A stretch of 8,534 bases of DNA from Methanobacteriota archaeon (GTDB taxonomy: Archaea > Halobacteriota > Methanosarcinia > Methanosarcinales > Methanoperedenaceae), in NCBI GenBank assembly GCA_018900975.1, contig JAHIFK010000139.1, positions 1-8,534 of the forward strand, written 5' to 3'. This document shows positions 1-6,378 of the stretch, in pieces. Made by a program: the position numbers and the translations under genes. The notes beneath the pieces were generated by a model. That model worked only from the letters and a program-made list of their open reading frames with translations, did not search any database and had not been told where the DNA came from. Position 1 is the first letter of the stretch. Each line of letters begins with the position of its first letter.

Positions 1-2
1 GA

Positions 3-296
3 TGGTATCAGTTAATGAATTTCACGAAATCCAAGGCAGAATGTGCCGGGAAGATAGTTGAATTCGTTAATCCATCAGGAACATCACAGAACTGTATTTG
101 TGGTTTCAGTGTCCCGAAAGACCTTTCAGTGAGGGTACATATTTGTCCTTCATGTGGTCTTGTCATGGGAAGAGATCAAGTGTCTGCGATATTAATAGAG
201 AATAGACCAGGCTGTACCGTAGGAACTACGGGAATTCAAGACCGTCAAGTACTCTCAAGTAGAGAGCCGATGCAGCGGTACGCCCAAGCACTTTAG
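3..296 (+). pseudogene. tnpB: 3' end of a decayed IS200/IS605-family tnpB
   Basis: The reading frame is already open at the left edge (W-Y-Q-L precedes the first ATG at 15), so the gene begins outside the window. The piece matches the C-terminal third of TnpB: a K-A-E-C-A-G-K segment, then N-P-S-G-T-S-Q, the zinc ribbon with VPKDLSVRVHICPSCG, and the last RuvC motif. TnpB is the RNA-guided nuclease of these transposons. Two signs of decay are visible. The first zinc pair is C-I-C instead of the usual C-x-x-C, a one-codon loss. The usual DRDxNAA motif reads GRDQVSA, which keeps the D of RD but loses the first D and the N. The tail after residue 60 is poorly family-like. No tnpA is visible. A divergent but working TnpB cannot be excluded, because only the C-terminus is seen. 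Confidence 0.8.
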
Positions 297-312
297 GGGT
301 TGGGTAGTTCAC
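283..312 (+). mobile_element. Probable right end of the IS200/IS605 element
   Basis: An imperfect hairpin (CCCAA at 283-287 pairing with TTGGG at 300-304) overlaps the tnpB stop codon and is followed by TAGTTCAC at 305-312. Many IS200/IS605 elements end in such a subterminal hairpin followed by a GGTAGTTCAC-like tail at the right cleavage site, so the element probably ends at about 312. The same stretch would form the 3' part of the element's reRNA/omega RNA scaffold. The left end and target site are outside the window. The stem is only 5 bp and could be degraded. Confidence 0.5.
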
Positions 313-313
313 A

Positions 314-1261
314 CTATATCCCGTAAACTCTTACTGCCATTACCTCTCGAAGCACCTGTTCCGCGTTCCGCGTTGAGACCGTATCCATGCTTTTCATTAT
401 GACAGGATAATCGTATCCACCAAGTATCATCCTGATAAGTTTTCCATCCCCTCCTGCTATAATGTACTGTATATCCCTGTGTTTCCCCATAATTGGATCA
501 AGCGCCGTTCTGACCTTATCTGAATGATGCTTTATATCCTCTTCCACAAGGCTCTGGAAACGTTTCTGGCTCCAGCCGCCCTTTTTGTGCTTCCCCATTA
601 CGCTGCTCCTTATCACATTATGTTCAATGAACGAGTCGTCCTCCATTATACCAATGAAGGTTTCACCAGCATGGGCGTTAATGACCAGCGTTTTATCGCT
701 CTGGAGGCTGTATTTCAATGGCTCCATATCAAACATCCGCTCAAGTGAGTATTTTGATCGCGTGATTGGGAAAACAGGGAGCATTACTAATTTTATAACC
801 TTTTCAGTATCAAAGAAAATAGCCTTGCCTGTGTGTGAATCTATTTTTTCAATAAGGGCGCGTTGCGAACTATCGATATGAGCTGCTATGTCTGAAGGCA
901 TATTTGCAAGAGTTTCATCCTTTGGAAGATATATTGTTATCAGCGCGGCAGTCCGTGACTGCATTGTGCCGAGCAAGATAAGTAAATCCTCAAGCCTGTT
1001 ATGCGAAAAATTTTCAGAAAACCGGAAATCCAACTCTCCCTTTGTTTCTTTCTTGAGTTTTATGATCTCATTCTCAAGCGAAATGACCTGTTGCTTTGCT
1101 TCATTTAATTCCCTGTTAACTTCCTGCCCGGAAGCTACTGTTTTTTTGGTTTTCTCATCCTTTTTACCAACCCGAAGCCTGAGTTTGCTGTTCTCCTCTT
1201 CAAGCTCCCTAATTCTTGCTTTCAGGGCGTTAATTTCCTCTTTCTTAAATATATCAAGCAA
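314..1261 (-). CDS. Vms1/ANKZF1-like (VLRF1) peptidyl-tRNA hydrolase
   Basis: This 315-residue protein has an N-terminal coiled coil (about residues 5-75, rich in E, K and L with heptad spacing) followed by an eRF1-domain-1-like fold. The signature is KKGGWSQKRFQ at 227-236, the loop that corresponds to the GGQ-like release loop in archaeal and bacterial VLRF1/baeRF proteins. In yeast and human, Vms1 and ANKZF1 cleave peptidyl-tRNA to free nascent chains from stalled ribosomes; an equivalent role here is inferred. The C-terminal region (about 262-315) has the alpha/beta pattern and ends RVYGI. The start must be the TTG at 1261: the same frame has a stop five codons upstream and no other start nearby. 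It overlaps the Brix gene by 8 bases, with a GAAGGT-like site just before it, so translation is probably coupled. It is the last gene of the operon, and its stop lies one base from the transposon end. Confidence 0.82.
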   Translation of the reverse strand: MLDIFKKEEINALKARIRELEEENSKLRLRVGKKDEKTKKTVASGQEVNRELNEAKQQVISLENEIIKLKKETKGELDFRFSENFSHNRLEDLLILLGTMQSRTAALITIYLPKDETLANMPSDIAAHIDSSQRALIEKIDSHTGKAIFFDTEKVIKLVMLPVFPITRSKYSLERMFDMEPLKYSLQSDKTLVINAHAGETFIGIMEDDSFIEHNVIRSSVMGKHKKGGWSQKRFQSLVEEDIKHHSDKVRTALDPIMGKHRDIQYIIAGGDGKLIRMILGGYDYPVIMKSMDTVSTRNAEQVLREVMAVRVYGI

Positions 1262-1682
1262 TACCTTCGCCTCTTATACTTCTTACTTTTAAAACGATAT
1301 AAGATACCCCTTTATCAATAAATTCAATTCGGTCGCTAAAACGTATTACTCGTTTACCTTTCTCTATTGCTTTGAACCCGCTCACTTTGCTAAAAGCAAG
1401 AGCTAAAGGTGTGTCCCCCTGTATGAATGGTTCCTCTCCCGTATTGATCTCCTTATCCAAAGAGACGCTGACAAATATGGAAAGAACAGATATTCCGTTA
1501 AAAAAGAAGGTTAAACTTCCAGGATTTCCTTTATATTCACCTATAAGCAAAAAAGGTTCACCTGAGAGTTCCTCATGGCTGGTTTTTCCCCGGGTTACAT
1601 ATTCCCAACCTGTAAACCTGCCCAGATGTTTGCAAAATGTGCGAATTTTTGAAGAAGGTTTACGGGCTGTTGTGATTATCAT
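1254..1682 (-). CDS. Archaeal Brix-domain ribosome biogenesis protein
   Basis: The N-terminus MIITTARKPSSKIRTFCKHL matches archaeal Brix (IMP4-like) proteins, which start with the same I-I-T-(S/T)-(S/A)-R-(K/R)-P-S pattern and a following R-(T/x)-F-x-(K/R)-x-L. At 142 residues it is a single short Brix domain, as in other archaea. Eukaryotic relatives (Imp4, Brx1, Rpf1, Rpf2) bind rRNA during ribosome assembly; an rRNA-binding assembly role here is inferred from family and context. The ATG shares ATGA with the rpoP stop (4-base overlap), and the 3' end overlaps the VLRF1 start by 8 bases, so it sits in a coupled run. Brix genes are known neighbours of rpoP and rpl37Ae in the archaeal exosome superoperon, which supports the call. 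Confidence 0.88.
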   Translation of the reverse strand: MIITTARKPSSKIRTFCKHLGRFTGWEYVTRGKTSHEELSGEPFLLIGEYKGNPGSLTFFFNGISVLSIFVSVSLDKEINTGEEPFIQGDTPLALAFSKVSGFKAIEKGKRVIRFSDRIEFIDKGVSYIVLKVRSIRGEGIA

Positions 1683-1816
1683 TCAGTTTTTACGGACTTC
1701 ACAAGCACAGGCCTTTCTTTAACAAGTATGCGGTGTCCGCAGTAGGGACAACGAATGCCGCTGTACTGATAATCTATTTCGACTGCCCGCTTGCAGCGGG
1801 TACATTTATATACCAT
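1679..1816 (-). CDS. rpoP: DNA-directed RNA polymerase subunit P (Rpb12-like)
   Basis: A 45-residue protein beginning MVYKCTRCKRAVEID and containing GIRCPYCGHRIL. Four cysteines (C5, C8, C23, C26) form one zinc ribbon, as in archaeal RpoP and eukaryotic Rpb12, which stabilise the assembly platform of RNA polymerase. The length is normal for the family (about 44-50 residues). The ATG lies 2 bases after the rpl37Ae stop, with AAGGTTTG upstream as a probable ribosome binding site inside the end of rpl37Ae. Its TGA overlaps the Brix ATG as ATGA. It is under 50 codons and easily missed by gene finders, but zinc ribbon, length and gene order agree. Confidence 0.95.
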   Translation of the reverse strand: MVYKCTRCKRAVEIDYQYSGIRCPYCGHRILVKERPVLVKSVKTE

Positions 1817-1818
1817 GT

Positions 1819-2130
1819 TCAAACCTTATTTCTTAGGGACACAGTTGATGCGACTGCAGCTTTTTCAGCCAGTACAGATCTTATGACGGTCAGGTGCGCC
1901 GGGGTTTGAGGCACATACGAGCCGCCTGTGAACGTAACTTCGCACTTTGTACATTTCCATATACCTGTAGCTATCCTCTTCAGTTTTAATGCGCCGCATT
2001 TTGAGCAGGCATAATCTGCATGCATTTTCTCTTCGATGTCAGCCACAAGTTTTCTGTTCTTAACGCCGTATCGCACACCGAATCTGCCCGCTGATCTTGT
2101 TTTTCTTCCTTTTGCTTTTTGTTCAGCCAT
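1819..2130 (-). CDS. rpl37ae: 50S ribosomal protein eL43 (L37Ae)
   Basis: A 103-residue basic protein with N-terminal KGRKTRSAGRFGVRYG and a C2C2 zinc ribbon at C42, C45, C60 and C63 (ACSKCG and WKCTKCE). This is the eL43/L37Ae family of the archaeal and eukaryotic large subunit; the zinc ribbon holds the fold and the basic N-terminus contacts 23S rRNA. The C-terminal extension after about residue 80 is slightly longer than in many archaea. A strong GGTGAT ribosome binding site lies 6 bases before the ATG, inside the end of rrp42, whose stop is only 2 bases away. This gene usually sits between rrp42 and rpoP in euryarchaea. Confidence 0.96.
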   Translation of the reverse strand: MAEQKAKGRKTRSAGRFGVRYGVKNRKLVADIEEKMHADYACSKCGALKLKRIATGIWKCTKCEVTFTGGSYVPQTPAHLTVIRSVLAEKAAVASTVSLRNKV

Positions 2131-2132
2131 GA

Positions 2133-2912
2133 TTATATCACCAAGAATTTCTCTCTGATTTCTTTTCCCTTCTCAATTGCAATATCCACTATATAATTTA
2201 TCTGTTCGGTTGTCAGGGGGTGTATCCCGCTCTTTTGCATGGCTGATACCTCACCTTCCTGGTTAGACGTCACGGTAAGTTTTGTTCCCGCAATGCTTTC
2301 CTCGTCAAGCGACGGGTCAAGCATTATCGAACCGCCTATCTCGACTGCTGTTACTGAAACTGGCACGTTCCTCATAGGAACCGGAGAGTCCTCTCCCAGA
2401 TCATATCTATTGGCTGGCAGTTTCGCGGTCAGAAGCGCTGCCACCGCGCCAAGGGATGCAGCATCCATGATGTTCCCACCGTCGTCCAGTACATGCACAT
2501 CTATGAATACCATCCATACCTTTTCACCAGGCGTGATACATAATTTTGAAAGATCGACAGACTGTGACTCCCTGATGCCCCTGTCAACTACGCGCGCCAG
2601 TTCGATGGCGTCTTCCCTGGGAGGACCTGACTCGAAAACCGGGGATGCCAGTGGTATGAGTTCAAGGTTTGTAATGATAACGCCCTGGTCAGGGGTATCT
2701 GGGAAAGGAGTGCCTGGCTGGCACTTAACTCCAACGACCACTTGGGTATTGCCAAGTTTTACCCGCGCAGACCCTTCGGCTTTATTAATGACGTTCGTCT
2801 CAATAGTAAGTTCCCTGTGCTGGTCAAACGTCCGCCCGTCCTCTCGCTCTCCCTTTATCATAAGATTACAGATATAATCCTTACGCAGTTCGGCGATTAT
2901 TTCATTACTCAT
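2133..2912 (-). CDS. rrp42: Exosome complex subunit Rrp42 (non-catalytic RNase PH homologue)
   Basis: RNase PH-fold subunit that alternates with Rrp41 in the hexameric ring of the archaeal exosome, which degrades RNA 3' to 5' using phosphate and can also add tails. Visible family blocks include GEREDGRTFDQHRELTIETN near the N-terminus, AEGSARVKLGNTQVVVGVK, the FPDTPDQG block, and PRMDAIELARVVDRGIRES-like text (here PREDAIELARVVDRGIRES). Rrp42 does not carry the paired catalytic aspartates of Rrp41 but is needed for ring formation and RNA binding. I choose the ATG at 2912 (259 residues) because a GAGGGTG ribosome binding site lies 9 bases upstream. The in-frame GTG at 2921 falls within that site. 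The gene overlaps the end of rrp41 by 8 bases (ATGAGTAA), so the two ring partners are translationally coupled. Confidence 0.95.
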   Translation of the reverse strand: MSNEIIAELRKDYICNLMIKGEREDGRTFDQHRELTIETNVINKAEGSARVKLGNTQVVVGVKCQPGTPFPDTPDQGVIITNLELIPLASPVFESGPPREDAIELARVVDRGIRESQSVDLSKLCITPGEKVWMVFIDVHVLDDGGNIMDAASLGAVAALLTAKLPANRYDLGEDSPVPMRNVPVSVTAVEIGGSIMLDPSLDEESIAGTKLTVTSNQEGEVSAMQKSGIHPLTTEQINYIVDIAIEKGKEIREKFLVI

Positions 2913-3636
2913 TGTTTTCACCCTCTATTTGAGATGAGTATTTTTCCATAAGCGCAGCCTTTTGCATCTCATGGATCGCCATGCATCCTGTCTTTGCCAT
3001 CTCTAACCCCTCTTTGAACTCATCTTTAGTCAGATTTCCGTCCATCTGGATAAGCGTTATATTGCCGTCAGGCGTCATCGCAACGGGCAAATCAGCCTGC
3101 CCATAATTGTCTTCGTCTTTATTCAGGTCAAGGACAAGGGTACCGTCGATCTTCCCGACAGCGCATGCCGAAACAAGGCACTTCATGGGGATACCGGCAT
3201 CTGCAAGGGCTATGGATGCGGCGTTAATTCCTGCCGTCCTTGTCCCTGCATCAGCCTGAAGCACTTCTACATATATGTCGATCGCTGAGCGCGGGAAATA
3301 TTCCTGGAATATAACTGGCTCAAGCGCCTCCCTGCTCACCTTGGATACTTCGATGCTCCTCCTGTCAGGCCCGGGGCGCTTTCTGTCCTCAACTGAGAAC
3401 GACGCCATGTTGTACCTGTAACGAACAACGGCGCTGTTTGATTTCTGCTGGTGTCTGGGGTGGACTTCCCTGGGTCCATAAACCGCTGCGATCACTTTAT
3501 TGCCACCGAATTCAAAATAGCATGAGCCGTCCGCTCTATTCAATACGCCTACCTCTATCTTAATAGGTCTTAACTCATCGGGTTTCCTGCCGTCAAGGCG
3601 AATACCGTTTTCGATCAGCTTTTCTGGTTTACTCAT
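2905..3636 (-). CDS. rrp41: Exosome complex catalytic subunit Rrp41
   Basis: Catalytic RNase PH-type subunit of the archaeal exosome, 243 residues, close to the family norm. The N-terminus has IRLDGRKPDELRPIKIEVG, followed by the RADGSCYFEFGGNKVIAAVYGP block. RKRPGPDRRSIE at 85-96 is the basic region that contacts RNA. The active-site segment DEDNYGQADLPVAM carries D176 and D182, six residues apart, as the two key aspartates of Sulfolobus Rrp41 are. The QADAGTRTAGINAASIALADAG block lines the phosphate site. All catalytic features look intact. The ATG has an AGAGGAA ribosome binding site; 48 bases separate it from the rrp4 stop. The 3' end overlaps rrp42 by 8 bases. The last 15 residues form a short acidic tail. 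Confidence 0.97.
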   Translation of the reverse strand: MSKPEKLIENGIRLDGRKPDELRPIKIEVGVLNRADGSCYFEFGGNKVIAAVYGPREVHPRHQQKSNSAVVRYRYNMASFSVEDRKRPGPDRRSIEVSKVSREALEPVIFQEYFPRSAIDIYVEVLQADAGTRTAGINAASIALADAGIPMKCLVSACAVGKIDGTLVLDLNKDEDNYGQADLPVAMTPDGNITLIQMDGNLTKDEFKEGLEMAKTGCMAIHEMQKAALMEKYSSQIEGENNE

Positions 3637-3684
3637 AAAATTCCTCTTCTCTGTTCTTCCTCTTCGCTAATATCACTGTAAAAA

Positions 3685-4467
3685 CTATTTCTCATCCCCG
3701 AGTAGCTCGTCAAGAATTCCTCCGGAACTTGTCTTTTCCTCTTCAATATTCTTTTCAATACCCTCTTCAATGCTTTCTTCTTTTTTCTCTGGCACTTTCA
3801 CTTTAACTTTCTCGCCTTTTTCTTCTTTTATGAACTTTGTGATCCTGTCAGTAAGACCTGGAATATGCGTTTCCTTTTCAATTTTAAGGAGAGACTTAAT
3901 AGCAAGTTCCATTCCTTTATCTTTGCCTGTTATCCATATCCTTCCGTTCTGGCCGATAAAGATGTTGCATTTAGTCTCATTCTTTAGCATTGCTATCATG
4001 GAGCCGCTTCTGCCTATGAACCTGGGGACCTTTGACGGGGTCACTTCAATTATTCGTCCTTCTTTTATGGGCCTGAGTCTCTGGTCGTTCAGCGTGAGTT
4101 CCACTTTCATGTTCGCGTCCACATCACTTACCAGGGTCATTATTGATTCACCGATCTTGAGATATTTTGACATCTCATCGTTCTCTATCCGTCTCGGGAT
4201 TTCAGATATGTGCAAAAGACCATCATACGGCGACCTTATATCCACGATCCAGTTCGAATATGTGACCTCTTTGATTATGCCAACGATCAGGTCACCGGGT
4301 TTGGGGATATATTTACCTGCCATCGGAACGACCCTGATGCCGTTATTAAAAGATGCTATTCCGAAAACTGATGAAAAAACCCTGTTGTTCTCGACATACG
4401 TCCCTTCATCAGCCTGAGACGGATCGTCAGAAAGAAATTCACCGGGTATTACTAATTTTTTATCCAT
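3685..4467 (-). CDS. rrp4: Exosome complex RNA-binding cap subunit Rrp4
   Basis: Rrp4 sits as a trimeric cap on the Rrp41-Rrp42 ring and feeds RNA into it. From MDKKLVIPGEFL the order is an N-terminal beta domain (about 1-60), an S1 domain (about 60-135, with SPYDGLLHISEIPRR) and a KH domain (about 140-210, with VPRFIGRSGSMIAMLKNET and the GRSG loop). Residues about 214-260 form a long charged tail of K and E repeats ending GGILDELLGDEK. I choose the ATG at 4467 (260 residues) because related proteins start MDKK(I/L)VIPG. An in-frame GTG at 4476 overlaps the SBDS stop (GTGA) and could also be used by coupling. A partial site, AGTGAT, precedes the ATG. Confidence 0.94.
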   Translation of the reverse strand: MDKKLVIPGEFLSDDPSQADEGTYVENNRVFSSVFGIASFNNGIRVVPMAGKYIPKPGDLIVGIIKEVTYSNWIVDIRSPYDGLLHISEIPRRIENDEMSKYLKIGESIMTLVSDVDANMKVELTLNDQRLRPIKEGRIIEVTPSKVPRFIGRSGSMIAMLKNETKCNIFIGQNGRIWITGKDKGMELAIKSLLKIEKETHIPGLTDRITKFIKEEKGEKVKVKVPEKKEESIEEGIEKNIEEEKTSSGGILDELLGDEK

Positions 4468-4472
4468 TTTTA

Positions 4473-5168
4473 TCACTTTATTAATTTTGTCTCAGCAGAA
4501 CCTTTAGTAAGCGAATTCAATAAATTGAACAGGTCATCCTGCATCCCGGCAGGGATACTGATCACGCCTATCCATGAACCGTCATTCTGCCATTCCTGCT
4601 TCTGGAGATTCCCGAACTTTGCCACAGCTCCATAAGCCTTTGCCGCATATTCCAGCGGGAGCTTTATTGCGATACTGACTTCCTCGAAACGTATCGGGAT
4701 GAGGGGTCTTATCGCTTTCATGGCGACTTCCACCATTTGATCCACGCTTTTCATGGGGTCGATATGAACCCCTGCTTCATCCATGGCAGCCTCTATCCGC
4801 GCAGGGGGATGCGGCGCTTTCGTCTGCGGATTGATGGCATTTCTCGCAATAAAAGTTATTACCTGTCTCTTTTTTTCTTCCTGTATCTTTCTTCGCTGTT
4901 CTGTGGTAAGCTGGAGTTCTCCTTCAAGTAGTATCTTTTCAGCTATTTTTAATACATCTTTTGTCCCGAATGCGTTGATGACGTCCTGTTCAGCAGGTCT
5001 GTCACCATTTTTTGCATCTGAGAACACATCTTCGACTGCCAGGATATTTTCGATCTTTACAGGGTCGCCTTTCTTGAATGCCAGCGCTCCGTCAGGGTCC
5101 ACAAAAATTTCGAACATCTTTCCGTGCGTCTTAAAATGTGCAATTATGGATTCATCAAGTGCGACCAT
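4473..5168 (-). CDS. SBDS-family ribosome assembly factor
   Basis: Archaeal homologue of the Shwachman-Bodian-Diamond syndrome protein (yeast Sdo1), 231 residues, the usual size. The eukaryotic protein works with the EFL1 GTPase to remove eIF6 from the nascent large subunit; archaea have SBDS and aIF6, and the same step is inferred here. The N-terminal FYSH domain spans about 1-85 (FEIFVDPDGALAFKKG and AFGTKDVLKIAEKILLEGEL), the helical middle domain about 90-160 (INPQTKAPHPPARIEAAM), and the ferredoxin-like C-terminal domain about 162-231. The ATG lies 6 bases from the psmA stop, with GTGAT as ribosome binding site. SBDS between psmA and rrp4 is the conserved archaeal order. Confidence 0.96.
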   Translation of the reverse strand: MVALDESIIAHFKTHGKMFEIFVDPDGALAFKKGDPVKIENILAVEDVFSDAKNGDRPAEQDVINAFGTKDVLKIAEKILLEGELQLTTEQRRKIQEEKKRQVITFIARNAINPQTKAPHPPARIEAAMDEAGVHIDPMKSVDQMVEVAMKAIRPLIPIRFEEVSIAIKLPLEYAAKAYGAVAKFGNLQKQEWQNDGSWIGVISIPAGMQDDLFNLLNSLTKGSAETKLIK

Positions 5169-5174
5169 GTCAAA

Positions 5175-5942
5175 TCACTCTTCTTTCTTCTTTCCTTTCC
5201 CTTTGGTTTCAGAAGCATGCATCTTTATGACCTGGTTTACATATTTTTCGACTTCGGAAGGCTCAAGTTTTCGGTATTTCTTGTTTCCAAGCTCGATCAC
5301 TCCTACCTCGATGGTCGAAGCATTGAAAACGCCCTCTGCTGTGCTGTGGAGCGCTTCAAGCCCCAGTATTATCGCACCTTCCAGATTAATATCATCCCTG
5401 TATTTTTTCTCGAAAACTTCCATTGTTTCGTTTCGCCCGGAACCGATGCCTGTTGCTTTGTATTCAAGCAGAGCACCACTTGGGTCTGTCTCGAAAAGCC
5501 GCGCCCTGCTGTCATCCACGCCTGCAATAAGTAGCGCGGTACCGAAAGGTCTTACGCCGCCGTACTGGGTGTATGATTGCTTGAAATCGCATATTTTCTT
5601 GGAAAGGACCTCTACGCCTATGGGTTCGTCATAGGTGACCATGTTTATCTGTGCTTCGACCCTTGCGCGGTCAATAAGGGCCCTCGCGTCCGCAACAAGC
5701 CCTGACGTTGCTGCTCCAATATGATTGTCTATCTGGAATATTTTTTCAATGGACTCTGCTTCAAGAAGTTTGCTTGTTATCCGTTTATCAACAAGCAACG
5801 CCACTCCGTCCGTCGCTTTAACTCCTACTGCGGTCGTTCCGCGTTTTACTGCTTCTCGCGCATACTCTACCTGGAACAATCTTCCATCAGGACTGAATAC
5901 TGTTATCGCCCTGTCATATCCCATCTGTGGTGCCATTTGCAT
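5175..5942 (-). CDS. psmA: 20S proteasome alpha subunit
   Basis: A 255-residue alpha-type subunit. The N-terminal signature GYDRAITVFSPDGRLFQVEY followed by AREAVKRG is diagnostic; this segment gates the entry pore of the 20S core where the ATPase partner docks. It lacks the self-processing N-terminal Thr of beta subunits, as expected for a structural outer-ring subunit. Family blocks such as LVDKRITSKLLE, YTQYGGVRPFGTALL and ATGIGSGRNETME are intact, and the C-terminus ends in a K/E-rich tail. The ATG has a strong GGAGATGAT ribosome binding site 3 bases upstream and gives the standard MQMAPQMGYDRAI start. The 52-base gap to rnp2 (5943-5994) is one of the largest in the operon. It holds AT-rich text but no TATA box that I can place with confidence. 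Confidence 0.97.
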   Translation of the reverse strand: MQMAPQMGYDRAITVFSPDGRLFQVEYAREAVKRGTTAVGVKATDGVALLVDKRITSKLLEAESIEKIFQIDNHIGAATSGLVADARALIDRARVEAQINMVTYDEPIGVEVLSKKICDFKQSYTQYGGVRPFGTALLIAGVDDSRARLFETDPSGALLEYKATGIGSGRNETMEVFEKKYRDDINLEGAIILGLEALHSTAEGVFNASTIEVGVIELGNKKYRKLEPSEVEKYVNQVIKMHASETKGKGKKKEE

Positions 5943-5994
5943 TATATCATCTCCGAGATTTTAAAAGTGTAATTTCTGCATATTCTTTGTTCAC

Positions 5995-6378
5995 CTAATG
6001 ATTTAGATGCTCCTGTAATTCTTTATCTGGTTCAGGCTCTTTAACGAGGCGCTGTTGTATAAACTTTTCCATTGCTCCTTTTACAGTGCCTGAAATACCA
6101 AGGACCATGATGGAAACGCGTCCGCCTCTGACCTTGTTTATGCATGCAAGGGCTGCCCTTGTTTCCGACGTCCTGTCTTTCTGGCAGCGCAGGATGCCGT
6201 ATCTCCCGTCGTATGACATAAGCGAGGGATTTATTTCACTTGCCCCTGTATCTCCGAACAACAAGCATATTGAATCTAATAATTCCCCAGTCAGCTCTCT
6301 ACGGTTTATCGTCTCCTCTGAAATGATCTTGAATGCTAGATACCGTTTCTTCTCGCGAAGCGTAGGCATGGTCTTCAT
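5995..6378 (-). CDS. rnp2: RNase P protein component 2 (Pop5)
   Basis: A 127-residue protein of the Pop5/Rpp14 family, which together with Rpp30 activates the catalytic RNA of RNase P to trim the 5' end of pre-tRNA. The N-terminal PTLREKKRYLAFKIISE block is characteristic. The core GRYGILRCQKDRTSETRAAL and the following RVSIMVLGISGTVKGAMEKF match the family. The ATG overlaps the rnp3 stop as ATGA, so the two partner subunits are coupled. An alternative ATG at 6369 would give MPTLREKK and remove three residues; neither has a strong ribosome binding site. The last 15 residues are charged and variable. The RNase P RNA itself is not in this window. Confidence 0.93.
   Translation of the reverse strand: MKTMPTLREKKRYLAFKIISEETINRRELTGELLDSICLLFGDTGASEINPSLMSYDGRYGILRCQKDRTSETRAALACINKVRGGRVSIMVLGISGTVKGAMEKFIQQRLVKEPEPDKELQEHLNH

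Noticed and set aside
888..1292. Plus-strand open frame rich in Ser, Phe and Leu
   Set aside because: Mirror image of the coiled coil of the VLRF1 protein; low-complexity composition is explained by that.
2239..2877. 212-codon plus-strand open frame
   Set aside because: It lies entirely antisense to rrp42, whose protein is clearly family-conserved; the translation is Ser/Pro-rich with no recognisable domain, typical of a shadow frame.
2913..2921. GTG start for Rrp42, adding three residues
   Set aside because: The GTG is part of the GAGGGTG ribosome binding site that serves the ATG at 2912.
3770..4417. 215-codon plus-strand open frame with hydrophobic stretches
   Set aside because: Antisense to rrp4; the hydrophobicity comes from reading the complementary strand of charged codons. 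No start signal or family pattern.
4783..5634. 283-codon plus-strand open frame, the longest antisense frame
   Set aside because: It spans the SBDS-psmA junction on the opposite strand, is Ser/Phe-rich and has no domain; both genes beneath it are certain.
5943..5994. Possible internal promoter before psmA
   Set aside because: The TTTTAAAA stretch is too close to the psmA ATG to place transcription start upstream of it, and AATATG at about 5980 is a weak match; left unannotated.
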